From the NCBI RefSeq assembly GCF_000022085.1, contig NC_011894.1, forward strand, positions 7,301,001-7,365,000: a stretch of 64,000 nt of DNA, read 5' to 3'. The stretch is from Methylobacterium nodulans ORS 2060 (GTDB taxonomy: Bacteria > Pseudomonadota > Alphaproteobacteria > Rhizobiales > Beijerinckiaceae). The position numbers and the translations under genes are program-made. Each line of letters begins with the position of its first letter. The first letter of the stretch is position 1. Positions 51,329 through 61,973 of the stretch are shown here, in pieces. The notes beneath the pieces are model-generated. The model did no database searches and was not told the DNA's origin. It was given only the letters and a program-made list of their open reading frames with translations.

Positions 51329-51791
51329 CGTCCGATCCCTCACGGGTCCAGATCGCGCCGACGCGGGCGTCGGCCGTTCGGAGCTGCCTGACCAAGGGTT
51401 TCCCCAGTCCCGCCGGGCTGTGCGGTGAGACCAGTGCGGCCGGTTCGGATCCGCGAAGATCAGCCTTGCCGCCCGACAGGCCGCCACACTGCGAATATCC
51501 GTGGTTCTTGCGCTGAGGCCAAGCGGAATTTCCGGTGTGGGGCCCGTTCGGCACATGGGGACGGCATCGGCGGTGCGGAAGGGCACATGTGTCGGCGCGC
51601 GGTGCCGCGATCGTCGCAACCGGGCCAGGGGCGCGGCCCGCCGGCGCGCCATGAGCGCAGCGCGGGGCGGCTGCGCGGCGGCACCCCGTGCGCGCGCGGT
51701 TTCGCACCCTACCCTTCTGGACCCTGCCGGGTCTGAACCCTGCCCGGGCGCGAAGCCGCGCGCCCTGCCCTCCCGGATGATCTGCCGCCGG
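51329..51791. other. Intergenic region, no recognised gene or repeat
   Basis: These 463 bases separate a small gene and an MFS gene. The overlapping frames have low-complexity, Arg- and Pro-rich translations without homology features. I see no repeat family member. Confidence 0.5.
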
Positions 51792-53021
51792 ATGCCGATG
51801 TCCTCCCTGTCCTCACCGATGCCGAACGCCGCCGCCGCGCCGGCGCTGACCGCCGCGACGCGCCTCAGCCTCAGCCTGATCGCGGGCGGGTCGGTCGCGA
51901 ACATCTACTACAACCAGCCGCTGCTCGGTGTTCTGGCCCAGGAATTCGGTCCGTCGGCATCGAGCCTCGTGCCCACCGCGACCCTGGCCGGCTACGGGTT
52001 CGGCATCCTCGCCCTCGTCCCCATGGGCGACCGTCACCCGCGCCGCGGGCTGATCGTGGGCCAGCTTCTGCTGCTCGCAGGCGCTCTCCTGCTGGCGGCG
52101 CTCGCCCCCGGGCTTCCCACCCTGGCGGCGGCGAGCTTCCTGATCGGGGTCCTCTCGACGGCGGCCCAGCAGGCGGTGCCCTTCGCGGCCGAGCTGGCGC
52201 CTGACGCCGCCCGCGGGCGGATGGTCGGGCAGGTGATGACCGGGCTGCTTCTCGGCATCCTGCTCGCGCGGACGCTGAGCGGTTTCGTGGGAGCGTGGTT
52301 CGGCTGGCGGGCGATGTTCGGGGCCGCCGCCCTGCTCTCGGTGGCGCTCGCCGCGCTCGCCCGCCTGACGCTGCCGACGACGAAGGCCGCAACGCTGCTG
52401 CCCTATGGCCGGCTGATGGAATCCGTGCTCGATCTCGCGCTGACCCAGCCGACCGTACGCCGCGCGGCCCTCGCCCAGGCCCTGCTGTTCGCCGCCTTCA
52501 ACGCCTTCTGGACCAGCCTCGCGCTCTTCGTGCAGGGGCCGCCCTTCGGCCTCGATCCCGCGGGTGCCGGGCTGTTCGGCCTGATCGGCGCGGCGGGCGC
52601 CCTCTGCGCGCCGATGGCGGGGCGATTCGCCGACACGCGCAGCCCCCGCCCGGTGGTGATCGGCGGCGGGCTCCTGACGCTCGCCGCCTTCGGGGTGTTC
52701 GACCTCCTCGGCGAACGCTCGCTCCTGGCGATGGGGCTCGGCGTGCTCCTGATCGATATCGGCATCAACACCGCGCTCATCGCCAATCAGACCCGGGTTT
52801 ACGCCCTCGCGGCGGGCGCGCGGGGGCGCATCAACACGGTGTTCTTCACGGCGGTGTTCGTCGGCGGAGCGCTCGGCGCCTCGGCGGGCACCCGCGCCTT
52901 CGCGGCGGGAGGCTGGCCGCTCCTCTGCCTCGTCGGCGGCGCCTTCGCGGCGGCGGGCGTGCTGGTGCCCCTGCTCGAACCCCGGCTCACGGGCTCCAGC
53001 CATACTCCGCCGCATCCGTGA
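51792..53021 (+). CDS. MFS transporter, drug-efflux type
   Basis: This 409-residue protein has 12 membrane segments. [19 protein letters not shown] is the signature of the YgaY/EmrD-like MFS group, followed by [14 protein letters not shown] (segment 2-3 loop) and the second-half [15 protein letters not shown] 51792 and ATG 51798 are both possible. The C-terminal 35 bases overlap the thrB gene tail-to-tail. Its export substrate is not predictable. Confidence 0.87.
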   Translation: MPMSSLSSPMPNAAAAPALTAATRLSLSLIAGGSVANIYYNQPLLGVLAQEFGPSASSLVPTATLAGYGFGILALVPMGDRHPRRGLIVGQLLLLAGALLLAALAPGLPTLAAASFLIGVLSTAAQQAVPFAAELAPDAARGRMVGQVMTGLLLGILLARTLSGFVGAWFGWRAMFGAAALLSVALAALARLTLPTTKAATLLPYGRLMESVLDLALTQPTVRRAALAQALLFAAFNAFWTSLALFVQGPPFGLDPAGAGLFGLIGAAGALCAPMAGRFADTRSPRPVVIGGGLLTLAAFGVFDLLGERSLLAMGLGVLLIDIGINTALIANQTRVYALAAGARGRINTVFFTAVFVGGALGASAGTRAFAAGGWPLLCLVGGAFAAAGVLVPLLEPRLTGSSHTPPHP

Positions 53022-53952
53022 CCCGGCGGTGGAAGGCGAGCTTGCGGTCGTATTCGAGCGGGTCCTTGGGCTTCACCAGCGCGCCCGGCGGCACGTTGAG
53101 CCAGTCGACGAGCCGCGTCAGCATGAAGCGCAGGGCCGCCCCCTGGCAGAGGAGCGGCAGGGAAGCGACCTCGCGCGGCTCGAGCGGCCGGGCGGACTGA
53201 TAGGCGGCGATCATCGCCTGCCCCTTGGTGCGGTTGAACGACCCGTCGGGCTCGAAGCACCACGCGTTGAGGCAGATGGCGAGGTCGTACGCGAAGGCAT
53301 CCGTGCAGGCGAAGTAGAAGTCGATCAGCCCCGACACCTCGTCGCCGATGAAGAACACGTTGTCGGTGAACAGGTCGGCATGGATGACGCCCCCCGGCAG
53401 GTCGCTGGGCCAGGCCTCCTCCAGGCGGGCGAGATCGGCCCGGGTGCGCTCCGCGAGATTGGGGGCGACCCGGTCGGCCTGCGCCTCGGCCTGGGCGAAG
53501 AGCGGGCGCCACGCCTCCACCGAGAGGGCGTTCGGGCGCCGCATCGGGAAATCGGCGCCCGCCGCGTGCAGGCCCGCGAGCGCGCGCCCGAGCGCGCGGC
53601 AGTGGCGCGTGCCGGGCCGGCGCACCGAGACCCCTTCGAGGAACGAGACGATGACCGCGGGCCGGCCGCAGAGCCGCCCGAGCGCCGTGCCGGCGCGGGT
53701 GCGGATCGGCTGCGGGCAGGCGAGGCCGCGCGCCGCCAGATGCTCCATCAGCCCGAGGAAGAACGGCAGGTCCTGCTCGGCCACCCGCTTCTCGTAGAGC
53801 GTCAGGATGTAGGAGCCGGCCGTGGTGTGCAGGAAGAAGTTGGTGTTCTCGACCCCCTCGGCGATGCCCTTGTAGGAGAGCAGGCCGCCGATGTTGTAGT
53901 CGGAGAGGAAGGCGCCGAGCGCCTCGTCGGGAACCTCGGTATAGACCGCCAC
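52987..53952 (-). CDS. thrB: Homoserine kinase, APH-fold type
   Basis: This 321-residue kinase phosphorylates homoserine in threonine synthesis. It is the APH-like ThrB of alphaproteobacteria and pseudomonads: [21 protein letters not shown] at the start, [16 protein letters not shown], and the kinase motifs [13 protein letters not shown] and [13 protein letters not shown] 53952 gives the exact family start. ispH lies just upstream, as is common, but is separated from thrB by a terminator-like hairpin. Confidence 0.95.
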   Translation of the reverse strand: MAVYTEVPDEALGAFLSDYNIGGLLSYKGIAEGVENTNFFLHTTAGSYILTLYEKRVAEQDLPFFLGLMEHLAARGLACPQPIRTRAGTALGRLCGRPAVIVSFLEGVSVRRPGTRHCRALGRALAGLHAAGADFPMRRPNALSVEAWRPLFAQAEAQADRVAPNLAERTRADLARLEEAWPSDLPGGVIHADLFTDNVFFIGDEVSGLIDFYFACTDAFAYDLAICLNAWCFEPDGSFNRTKGQAMIAAYQSARPLEPREVASLPLLCQGAALRFMLTRLVDWLNVPPGALVKPKDPLEYDRKLAFHRRVTDAAEYGWSP

Positions 53953-54014
53953 GCTCCGGTGTCCGTCTCGATGCTTGGGAATGCGGGGCAGCCGGACGGC
54001 GTCGCCCCGGCGCG

Positions 54015-54047
54015 AAAAAGGCGCCGCCCCGGTGATGGAGCGGCGCC
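54015..54047 (-). terminator. Terminator after ispH
   Basis: On the minus strand GGCGCCGC (54040-54047) pairs with GCGGCGCC (54020-54027) and is followed by five T residues (54015-54019). It lies between ispH and thrB. Confidence 0.75.
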
Positions 54048-54072
54048 CCGCGCTTGTCAAAGAGGCCTAAGC

Positions 54073-55074
54073 CTATTCGGCGGCCTCGCTGCGCAGCTCC
54101 CGCGGCAACGGGAAGACCATGTCCTCGGTGGTGGTCGAGACCGTGTCCACGGTCACCGTGTAGCGGGTCGCGAAGGCGTCGATGATCTCCTCCACCAGCA
54201 CCTCGGGGGCCGAGGCGCCGGCGGTGAGGCCGAGCCGGCGGATGTTGGTGAAGGCGTCCCAGTCGATCTCCTCGGCGCGCAGGACGAGGCGGGTGATCGG
54301 GCAGCCGGCCCGCTCGGCCACCTCGCGCAGGCGCTGCGAGTTCGAGGAGTTCGACGAGCCGACGACGATGAGCGCATCGACGAGTGGCGCCACCTGCTTG
54401 ACCGCCTCCTGGCGGTTGGTGGTGGCGTAGCAGATGTCGTCCTTGTGCGGGCCGACGATCGCCGGGAACTTCTTCTTCAGCGCCTCGACGATGTGGTGGG
54501 TGTCGTCCACCGAGAGGGTGGTCTGGGTCACCCAGGCGAGGTTGTCGCGGTTCGCGGGCTCCAGGGCCTGGATCTGCTCCAGGTCCTCCACCAGGGTGAT
54601 GGAGCCCGCCGGCAGCTGGCCCATCGTGCCGACCACCTCCGGATGGCCCGAATGCCCGACGAGGAGCACGTGGCGGCCGCGCTTGTGGTGGATCTCCGCC
54701 TCGCGGTGGACCTTGGTGACGAGCGGGCAGGTCGCGTCGATGGTGGTCAGCCCGCGGCTCTCCGCGGTCTGCGGGACCGTCTTGGCGACCCCGTGGGCCG
54801 AGAAGATCACCGGGGCGTCGCCGTCCGGCACCTCGTCGAGTTCGGCGACGAAGACCGCCCCTTTGCGCTTCAGGCTCTCGACCACGTACTTGTTATGGAC
54901 GATTTCGTGGCGGACGTAGACCGGCGGTCCGTAGATCGCGAGCGCCCGCTCGACCACGTCGATGGCCCGCACCACGCCCGCGCAGAAGCCGCGGGGGGCG
55001 CAGAGCATGATCTCGAGCGGGGGCTTGGCAGGCGCGACTGCGCCGGTGTCGGTCTGATTCACGGGAGCGCTCAT
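54073..55074 (-). CDS. ispH: 4-hydroxy-3-methylbut-2-enyl diphosphate reductase
   Basis: The 333-residue IspH (LytB) makes IPP and DMAPP in the last step of the non-mevalonate pathway with a [4Fe-4S] cluster. The three cluster cysteines are in [20 protein letters not shown] and [11 protein letters not shown], and HSGHPEV and [10 protein letters not shown] line the active site. ATG 55074 is the family start. The longer frame adds a non-homologous stretch. Confidence 0.97.
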   Translation of the reverse strand: MSAPVNQTDTGAVAPAKPPLEIMLCAPRGFCAGVVRAIDVVERALAIYGPPVYVRHEIVHNKYVVESLKRKGAVFVAELDEVPDGDAPVIFSAHGVAKTVPQTAESRGLTTIDATCPLVTKVHREAEIHHKRGRHVLLVGHSGHPEVVGTMGQLPAGSITLVEDLEQIQALEPANRDNLAWVTQTTLSVDDTHHIVEALKKKFPAIVGPHKDDICYATTNRQEAVKQVAPLVDALIVVGSSNSSNSQRLREVAERAGCPITRLVLRAEEIDWDAFTNIRRLGLTAGASAPEVLVEEIIDAFATRYTVTVDTVSTTTEDMVFPLPRELRSEAAE

Positions 55075-55231
55075 GATGGCCGGGATGTGGCGAGGCGGGG
55101 CTGTGCCTGTCAACCTATCTTCGCATCGAAATGCGGCGATCAACAGTCCGGGGCGCGTGAGGGGGCCGGCGCGCGGCGTGACGCCGCGCACCCATGCGCG
55201 CTGGCGGCGCGGTCGGCCCGCGCGGGCCCGG

Positions 55232-56137
55232 TCAGGCCACGAAGGCGTAGCCGTCGCGCAGGCGCTCGACCCTGCCCCGCCCCGTCAGGTGCATGCCCGT
55301 CACGGGCAGGCGCTCGGCCGCGGCGCGGTCGAAGATGCGCCGGCGCGTCGCTTCGGCCTCGGCCTTGTCCGCGTCCCAGATCACCGTCCAGCCGGGGTGC
55401 CGGAACTGCAGGATCCGGGAATGCACCACGTCGCCCCAGATCAGCAGCCGGTCGGGCCCGTCCTCCAGGACCACGCCGGCATGGCCCGGCGTGTGCCCCG
55501 GCAGCGGCAGGAAGGCCGCGCCGGGCGCCAGCACGGCCTCGCCGCTCACGCGGCGCAGACGGTCGCCATAGGCCGTCAGGACGGTCTGCGCGGTGTCGAA
55601 GAACGGCGCCATCTCGGCGGGGGCCCGGGACCGCGAGGCGGGATCGCCCCAGAAGGCGGCCTCCGCCTCCTGCAGCACGAGCTCCGCCTGCGGGAAGCGG
55701 GCGCGGCCCTCCGGCGTCAGCAGCCCGCCGGCATGGTCGGCATGGAGATGCGTGAGCCACACCGCCTCGATCCGCGCGGGATCGAGGCCCTGCGCGGCGA
55801 GCGCTCCCGCGACCCGGTCGAAGCCCGGCCCGAACACCGTGCCGCAGCCCGCATCGAGCAGCCAGGCACGGTCCCGGCGGCGAATCAGGAAGGCGTTGAC
55901 CGGCTCGGGCGACGGCCCGGAGGGCGGCAGGCCCGCCTGCGCGAGCAGGGCCCGCCCCTCCTCGCTCTCGGCGCCGGGGATCATCCGCGGCTCCAGGGGG
56001 AAGAGCCCGTCCAGCAGCGGCGTCACCATGAAGGCCCCCACACGGGTGGAGGCGGCGTCCCCGGCCCGCGCGCGGGGCGCGAGAGCGAGGGCGGCGGAGG
56101 CGGCGAGCAGGGAGCGGCGTGAGAGAAGGCAGGTCAT
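55232..56137 (-). CDS. Exported metallo-beta-lactamase-fold hydrolase
   Basis: This 301-residue protein has a Tat-type signal ([20 protein letters not shown]) and the MBL metal motif HLHADH (in [13 protein letters not shown]), with later [10 protein letters not shown] and GDVVHS as further ligands. It resembles the quorum-quenching or AttM-like branch of exported MBL hydrolases that act on lactones. The substrate is not identified. ATG 56137 opens the signal peptide. It is divergent from the two-component genes. Confidence 0.88.
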   Translation of the reverse strand: MTCLLSRRSLLAASAALALAPRARAGDAASTRVGAFMVTPLLDGLFPLEPRMIPGAESEEGRALLAQAGLPPSGPSPEPVNAFLIRRRDRAWLLDAGCGTVFGPGFDRVAGALAAQGLDPARIEAVWLTHLHADHAGGLLTPEGRARFPQAELVLQEAEAAFWGDPASRSRAPAEMAPFFDTAQTVLTAYGDRLRRVSGEAVLAPGAAFLPLPGHTPGHAGVVLEDGPDRLLIWGDVVHSRILQFRHPGWTVIWDADKAEAEATRRRIFDRAAAERLPVTGMHLTGRGRVERLRDGYAFVA

Positions 56138-56446
56138 GGGGCTTCCTGGGAGGTGGAGGGCGCGATCATCCAGGGTTGCGGCGGGCGGCGCCAGGGAGCA
56201 GCTCCCGTCCGGAGGCGGGCATTCTTCCCGATCCCCTGCGCACCGGCTTGCGGAACCGCCCGCGCGCGAGGCCAAGATGCGGCTTCCGGGATCCGGTGCG
56301 GCGCTGCCGGAAACCCTCTCCACGAATCTTGCCCGCCGCTCGAGCAGGATCCGGTCCACAGTGAACGTATCCTGCTCTAGCTCTTTGTTTTTGCCGCATT
56401 TTCTGCGACGAACCGGCATCCACTTCGTCTGCTCTAGGCTTCCTCC
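56138..56446. other. Divergent intergenic region
   Basis: These 309 bases separate the MBL-fold gene and the sensor kinase gene. The right part (56350-56430) is AT-richer and probably holds the kinase promoter. A small hairpin GGAGC/GCTCC lies near 56190. No clear repeat was recognised. Confidence 0.5.
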
Positions 56447-57808
56447 ATGAGCCTTCTCGCCCGCCTCGCCCTTCACGTCCTCCTGGCGGCGGCTCTCTGC
56501 CTCGCGGGCGGGATCGCCTTCATCGTGGTCGAGGTCCGCCAGGGCCTGCAGGCCGAGGCCGAGACCTCCGCCCGCCGCATCGCCGAGCAGTATGCGCGTC
56601 AGCCCGGGCTCGGCAGCGCGGGCGCTGGTCCGGCCGCGGCGGCCGAGGCACACCCCGAAGGGCACGCGGCCCCTCCCGTCCTTGCCGTCCTGCCGGGCAT
56701 CTGCGCCGAGGTCGCCCTCGCCGCCGAGGCGCCCCGGCGGCTCTGCGGCGGCTGGGAGGGATGGGGCGAGGCACCGGGCTGGTTCCGCGCCGCCGTCCCG
56801 GCGGGCTCCGGTCCGCCGGCAATGCGCAGCATCGTCTACCGGGGCCGCGTCATCGGGGTGGCGACGGCCTGGCCCGAGGCGGCGGCCTCCGCGGGCCGGG
56901 CGTGGCGGCAGGTCCGGGATCTCGCCGGCATCGCGGCCGGGATGGTCGGCGCGACGATGCTCCTCATCGGGCTCGCGGCGGGCCGGCTCCTCGCCCCGGC
57001 GGGGCGGATCGTGGACGGGCTGCGGGCGCTGGAGGCCGGCCATGCGGGCGCCCGCCTGCCGGCCTTCACCGTGCGGGAGTTCGACCGGATCGCCGCAGCC
57101 TTCAACACCATGGCCGAGCGCCTCGCCCGCACCGAGGCGGAGCGGCGGAGCCTCACGCTGCGCCTGTTCCAGGTTCAGGAGGAGGAGCGCCGGGCCCTCG
57201 CCCGGGACCTGCACGACGAGTTCGGGCAATGCCTCACCGCCACGGGCGCCCTCGCCGAGACGATCGCCGCCGAGGCGGCCGACGGGCGCCCGGATCTGCG
57301 CGCCGACGCGCTCGCCATCGGCCGCAACGCCGCGCGCATGATGGAAACGCTGCGCGGGGCGCTCGCGCGGCTCGAACCGCCGGAGATCGAGGAACTCGGT
57401 CTGGAGGGGAGCCTGCGCGCCCTCGTGGCCGGCTGGGGGGCCGGGGGCCGCCCCGGGACCGAGTTCCACATCGACGTGGTCGGCGACCTCGCCGACGTGC
57501 CGCCCCCGACCGCCCTGAGCCTCTACCGCATCGCCCAGGAATTCCTGACGAACGCGGTCCGGCACGGGCGCCCGGGCCGAGTCTTCCTGCGGGTGCTGCG
57601 GGCGCCGGGGGATGGGCGCAGCGTGACGCTCGTCGTCGACGATGACGGCGGCGGCGATGCCGGACGCCTCCGCACGGCGCCCGGTCGCGGCCTCCTCGGC
57701 GTGCGCGAGCGCATCGCCGCGCTCGGCGGCCGGGTGAGCATCACCGGCACCGGGACCGGCATCCGCGCCTGCGCCGTCGTGCCGATGCTGGCGAGGGGGG
57801 CGCCGTGA
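56447..57808 (+). CDS. Membrane sensor histidine kinase, NarX/UhpB type
   Basis: This 453-residue kinase has two membrane segments (about 10-30 and 160-185) enclosing a periplasmic sensor domain of about 130 residues, a HAMP-like linker (RIVDGLRALEAGHAGARLP), and a HisKA_3 phosphoacceptor domain with His in ARDLHDEFGQCLTATGALAE. The ATPase domain has EFLTNAVRHGRPG and GRGLLGVRERIAALGG. It phosphorylates the regulator encoded next. The stimulus is unknown. Its stop overlaps the next start. Confidence 0.93.
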   Translation: MSLLARLALHVLLAAALCLAGGIAFIVVEVRQGLQAEAETSARRIAEQYARQPGLGSAGAGPAAAAEAHPEGHAAPPVLAVLPGICAEVALAAEAPRRLCGGWEGWGEAPGWFRAAVPAGSGPPAMRSIVYRGRVIGVATAWPEAAASAGRAWRQVRDLAGIAAGMVGATMLLIGLAAGRLLAPAGRIVDGLRALEAGHAGARLPAFTVREFDRIAAAFNTMAERLARTEAERRSLTLRLFQVQEEERRALARDLHDEFGQCLTATGALAETIAAEAADGRPDLRADALAIGRNAARMMETLRGALARLEPPEIEELGLEGSLRALVAGWGAGGRPGTEFHIDVVGDLADVPPPTALSLYRIAQEFLTNAVRHGRPGRVFLRVLRAPGDGRSVTLVVDDDGGGDAGRLRTAPGRGLLGVRERIAALGGRVSITGTGTGIRACAVVPMLARGAP

Positions 57809-58464
57809 CCACCACGATCCTGCTCGTCGACGACCATCCGGTGGTGCGCGAGGGCTACCGCCGCCTGTTGGAGCGCCAGCCGGGCCTCAGCGTCATCGCG
57901 GAGGCCGACACGGCCGCGGAGGCCTATCGCCTCTACAAGGCGCATGCGCCCGCCCTGGTGATCCTGGACCTGTCCCTGCCGGGCCCGAGCGGCATCGAGG
58001 CGATCCGTCACATCCGCCAGTGGGACCGGCAGGCGCGCATCCTCGTCTTCACCATGCGGCAGGGCGCGGCGCTCGCCGCGAAGGCCTTCGAGGCCGGGGC
58101 TGCGGGCTACGTCACCAAGGCGAGCCCGCCGCGCGAGCTGGTCGAGGCCGTCGGCACGGTGATGCGGGGCGCGCGGGCAATGAGCGCCGACATCGCGCGG
58201 GCGCTCGCGGAGGCGGAGGTCGCCCGGGGGCGCTCGGCGCTGGACGGGCTCTCCCCGCGCGAGGTGGAGATCCTGGCCCTCGCGGCCGCCGGGGCGACCT
58301 CGAAGGCCATCGCCGAGGCCCTCTGCCTGAGCCTGAAGACGGTGCACAACAATCTCTCGCTGATCAAGGCGAAGCTCGGCGCGCGCACCGACGCCCATCT
58401 GGTCTGGATCGCTGCCGGGGCCGGGCTGGTCGCTCTCCCGGGGGTCGGGCAGCCGCCCCCATAG
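57805..58464 (+). CDS. Response regulator, NarL/FixJ type
   Basis: This 219-residue regulator has a receiver domain with acidic pocket (LLVDDHPVVREGY), phosphoacceptor Asp in LVILDLSLPGPSG and the conserved Lys near YVTKASPP. A LuxR-type helix-turn-helix follows (LSPREVEILALAAAGATSKAIAEALCLSLKTVHNNLS). The start ATG overlaps the kinase stop by four bases, so they form a matched pair. Targets are not visible. Confidence 0.94.
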   Translation: MTTTILLVDDHPVVREGYRRLLERQPGLSVIAEADTAAEAYRLYKAHAPALVILDLSLPGPSGIEAIRHIRQWDRQARILVFTMRQGAALAAKAFEAGAAGYVTKASPPRELVEAVGTVMRGARAMSADIARALAEAEVARGRSALDGLSPREVEILALAAAGATSKAIAEALCLSLKTVHNNLSLIKAKLGARTDAHLVWIAAGAGLVALPGVGQPPP

Positions 58465-58612
58465 GCCGAGCAGCCGGCCCTGGGGGCGGAGCGCCCGGCG
58501 GACGCATCCCCGCCCCGCCGGGCGTGAGGCCTAAGCGGGGCGTCTCGCCTTGCGGGGCGGCCCCGGGTTAAGGGTAGAGGTCCCTCGTTTTACGCCCGGG
58601 AGCCCGTCCGCG

Positions 58613-60505
58613 ATGGCGAGTACCGCCGACCACGCCAGCTTCCTGCCGCCGGTCCTGACCTTCCTCTCGGCCGCGGTGATCGGGGTGCCGATCGTCCGCA
58701 TGCTCGGCCAGAGCGCCGTTCTGGGCTATCTCGCGGCAGGTGTGGTGATCGGGCCGTCCGGGCTCTCGCTCATCCCCGAGGCCGAGACGGCGCGCAGCGT
58801 CTCCGAACTCGGGGTGGTCCTGCTCCTGTTCATCATCGGGCTCGAACTCGAGATCTCGCGGCTGATCTCGCTGCGGCGCGACATCCTGGGCCTCGGCACC
58901 CTGCAGCTCGTCACCTGCGCGGCGGCCCTCGGGGGGCTCGCCATGCTGGGGGGACTGGCGCCGGCCGCTTCCGTGGTGGTCGGCATCGCGCTCGCCCTCT
59001 CGGCCACCGCCGTCGCCCTGCAATTGCTGCAGGAGCGCCGCGACCTCGGCGCGCCCTACGGCCAGCGCGCCTTCGCGATCCTGCTGTTCCAGGACCTGTC
59101 GATCGTCGCGATCCTGGCGCTGCTGCCGCTGCTCGCCTCCACCGGCACCAGTGCTGGCGAGAACTGGCTCAGCGAGGCCCTGTCCTCGACCGGCTCGGCG
59201 GTGGCGGCGGTGGTCGCCGCGGTGGTGGTCGGGCGCTACGGCCTCAACCCGTTCTTCCGGCTTCTGGCGGCGAGCGGCGCCCGCGAGGTGATGACGGCCG
59301 CCGCCCTTCTCGTCGTGCTCGGCACGGCGCTCCTGATGGAGCATGTCGGCCTCTCGATGGCGATGGGCGCCTTCCTGGCCGGCCTGCTTCTCGCCGAATC
59401 GAACTTCCGCCACCAGCTCGAGGCCGATATCGAGCCGTTCCGCGGCATGCTGCTCGGCCTCTTCTTCATGAGCGTCGGCATGTCGATCGACGTGGCGCTG
59501 GTGCGCGCGCACTGGCTCGGCCTCTCGGCCGCCATGGTCTCGGCGATCCTCCTGAAGACCACCATCGTGGCAGGGCTCTTCCGCCTGTTCGGCTCGCCCT
59601 GGCTCGATGCCCTGCGCGGCGCGGCGGTGCTCGCGCCCGCGGGCGAGTTCGCCTTCGTGCTGCTGCCGGTGGCGGGCGAGCTCGGCATCGTGGACGGCGC
59701 GGCCGGGCGGCTCGCCATCGCGCTCGCGGCGCTCACCATGCTGGTCGGCCCGCTTGCCGCCAAGGGCCTCGACGGGTTCCTCGCCCGCCGCCGCACCGGT
59801 GCCCTCGAACCGGCCTACGACGTGATCGAGAACGCGGAGGCCCGCGTCCTCGTGGTCGGTTTCGGCCGCTTCGGCCAGATCCTCAACCAGGTGCTGCTGG
59901 CGCAGGGCATCAGCGTCACGGTGATCGACAAGGACGTGGAGCAGATCCGCAGCGCCGCCCGCTTCGGCTTCCGGGTCTATTACGGCGACGGCACCCGTCT
60001 CGACGTGCTGCGCGCGGCGGGGGCGGGGCGCGCCGAGCTGATCTGCATCTGCATCGACGATCCCGAGGAGACGCTCAAGATCATCGACCTCGTCCATGCC
60101 GAGTTCCCCTCGGCCCGCACCTACGTGCGGGCCTTCGACCGGGTGCAGGCGATCGAGGCGATGAACCGGGACGTGGACTTCGTCATCCGCGAGACGGTGG
60201 AATCGGCCCTCGCCTTCGGCCGCGCCACCCTGGAGGCGCTCGGCGTCGCGGCCGCCGAGGCCGCCGGCATCGCCGACGACGTGCGCAAGCGCGACGTCGC
60301 CCGCCTCGTCCTGCAGCAGGCAGGCGAGCCCCTCGACCGCAGTGACCCGATGCGCAGCCTGGTCCGCATCAAGCCCGAGCCGCTGACGACCCCCAAGCGC
60401 TCGTCGCGGGCGCTGACGGCCGAGACGCAGGACATCATCGCCAAGGAGCGTCCCGCCCCGCCGGAGCCGGAGCCTGCGCCGGAGCCGGTCGCCGACGATG
60501 CCTGA
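58613..60505 (+). CDS. KefB/CPA2-type potassium-proton antiporter with TrkA-N domain
   Basis: This protein of about 630 residues has an Na/H-exchanger domain of 12 or so segments (ASFLPPVLTFLSAAVIGVPIVRMLGQSAVLGYLAAG), a cytoplasmic TrkA-N Rossmann domain (VLVVGFGRFGQILNQVLL) and an acidic/Pro-rich tail of about 60 residues. This is the KefB/KefC-like family, which can release K+ on electrophile stress. An accessory KefF/KefG flavoprotein gene is absent here. ATG 58613 is chosen over 58550. It overlaps the next gene by eight bases. Confidence 0.9.
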   Translation: MASTADHASFLPPVLTFLSAAVIGVPIVRMLGQSAVLGYLAAGVVIGPSGLSLIPEAETARSVSELGVVLLLFIIGLELEISRLISLRRDILGLGTLQLVTCAAALGGLAMLGGLAPAASVVVGIALALSATAVALQLLQERRDLGAPYGQRAFAILLFQDLSIVAILALLPLLASTGTSAGENWLSEALSSTGSAVAAVVAAVVVGRYGLNPFFRLLAASGAREVMTAAALLVVLGTALLMEHVGLSMAMGAFLAGLLLAESNFRHQLEADIEPFRGMLLGLFFMSVGMSIDVALVRAHWLGLSAAMVSAILLKTTIVAGLFRLFGSPWLDALRGAAVLAPAGEFAFVLLPVAGELGIVDGAAGRLAIALAALTMLVGPLAAKGLDGFLARRRTGALEPAYDVIENAEARVLVVGFGRFGQILNQVLLAQGISVTVIDKDVEQIRSAARFGFRVYYGDGTRLDVLRAAGAGRAELICICIDDPEETLKIIDLVHAEFPSARTYVRAFDRVQAIEAMNRDVDFVIRETVESALAFGRATLEALGVAAAEAAGIADDVRKRDVARLVLQQAGEPLDRSDPMRSLVRIKPEPLTTPKRSSRALTAETQDIIAKERPAPPEPEPAPEPVADDA

Positions 60506-61973
60506 GGCGTCGCGGGCCCTCGCGGCGGGCGAGGCCGCCTTCGTCACCGGCTCGACCCTGCGCCATGTGGTGGTGATGGGCGCGACCGGATCGGTCGGCC
60601 TGATGGCGGTCTTCGCCGTCGACCTGCTGTCGCTCCTCTACGTGTCCTGGCTCGGGGATCCCCTCCTCACCGCGGCGGTGGGCTTCGCGACGATCCTCCA
60701 GGTCTTCGCGGTCGCCATCAATATCGGCATGATGATCGCGGTGGGCGCCCTGGTCTCGCGGGCCCTCGGCGCCGGCGACCGGGCGGCGGCGCGCCGCATC
60801 GCGGCCTCCGCCCTGGTGCTGACGCTCGCCGCCAGCCTCATCGTCCTCGCCGTCCTGCTGCCGCTCCTCGACCCGCTCCTGCGGCTGATCGGGGCCGGGC
60901 CGGACAGCGTGCCGATCGCGCGGCGCTTCCTCCTGATCTCCCTCCCCTCGGTGCCGCTCATGGCACTCGGCATGGGGTTGTCGGGCGTGCTGCGGGCGGT
61001 CGCCGATGCGCGCCGGGCCATGGCGGTGACGATCGGGGGCGCCGCCGTCACGGCGCTGCTCGATCCACTGCTGATCTTCGGCCTCGGGCTCGGCCTCGAT
61101 GGGGCCGCGCTCAGCGTGGTGGCGGCCCGCCTCGCCTTCGCGGGGGTGGGCTGGCACGGGGCGGTGAGCGTGCACCGGATGGTGGCCCGCCCCCGCGGCC
61201 GCGCCGTGCTCGCGGATGCGCCCGAAGTGCTGCGCATCGCGCTGCCCGCCGTGCTGACGAACCTGGCGCCGCCGGTGGCGAGCGCCTTCCAGGCCCAGGT
61301 CATGGCCGGATTCGGCACTGAGGCCGTCGCCGCCAACACGGTGATCGAGCGGCTGATCCCGGTCGCCTTCGGGGGATTGTTCGCGCTCTCGGGCGCGGTC
61401 GGGCCGATCCTCGGCCAGAACTGGGGTGCGCAGCGCTTCGACCGGATGCGCCGGATCCTGCGGGACTGCGTCCTGGTGACGGCCGTCTACATCCTCGCCG
61501 TCTGGCTCGCCCTGGTGCTCGGGCGGGAGGCGATCGCGCGCAGCTTCGCCCTCGACGGGGAGGCCGCCCGTATCGTCGGGGTCTTTTGCCTCGTGGGCGG
61601 CGGGATCTGGCTCTTCAACGGGCTTCTGTTCGTCGCCAACGCGGCGTTCAACAATCTCGGCTTTCCGCTGCTCTCGACCGCCTTCAACTGGGGGCGGGCG
61701 ACGCTCGGTACGATGCCCTTCGCGGTGCTGGGCGCCCATCTCGGCGGGCCGGAGGGCGTGATCGTCGGCGTCGGCGCCGGATCCCTGATCTTCGGCGCTG
61801 CCGCGCTGATCGGCGCCGTCCGGGTCGTCGGCGTCCTGGAGCGCCGGCCGGTCCCGGCGGGGACCGGCGCGGCGCGGGTCGCCGGGGCCGGCGCGGCACC
61901 CCTGCCCGTCTCAGACGGCGAGGTTGGGCCCGACGCGGCGCCCGTCGCTGGCTACGATCTTCATGCGCACTGA
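60498..61973 (+). CDS. MATE-family efflux transporter
   Basis: This 491-residue protein has 12 membrane segments in two homologous halves (VTSxQ-type repeats degenerate, with GFATILQVFAVAINIGMMIAVGALVSRALGAGD and AVGPILGQNWGAQRFDRM). MATE proteins exchange cationic drugs or metabolites for Na+ or H+. The C-terminal 50 or so residues are Gly/Ala-rich. The ATG overlaps the KefB stop, so both may respond to one stress. It overlaps the DUF1127 gene on the other strand by 63 bases. Confidence 0.9.
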   Translation: MPEASRALAAGEAAFVTGSTLRHVVVMGATGSVGLMAVFAVDLLSLLYVSWLGDPLLTAAVGFATILQVFAVAINIGMMIAVGALVSRALGAGDRAAARRIAASALVLTLAASLIVLAVLLPLLDPLLRLIGAGPDSVPIARRFLLISLPSVPLMALGMGLSGVLRAVADARRAMAVTIGGAAVTALLDPLLIFGLGLGLDGAALSVVAARLAFAGVGWHGAVSVHRMVARPRGRAVLADAPEVLRIALPAVLTNLAPPVASAFQAQVMAGFGTEAVAANTVIERLIPVAFGGLFALSGAVGPILGQNWGAQRFDRMRRILRDCVLVTAVYILAVWLALVLGREAIARSFALDGEAARIVGVFCLVGGGIWLFNGLLFVANAAFNNLGFPLLSTAFNWGRATLGTMPFAVLGAHLGGPEGVIVGVGAGSLIFGAAALIGAVRVVGVLERRPVPAGTGAARVAGAGAAPLPVSDGEVGPDAAPVAGYDLHAH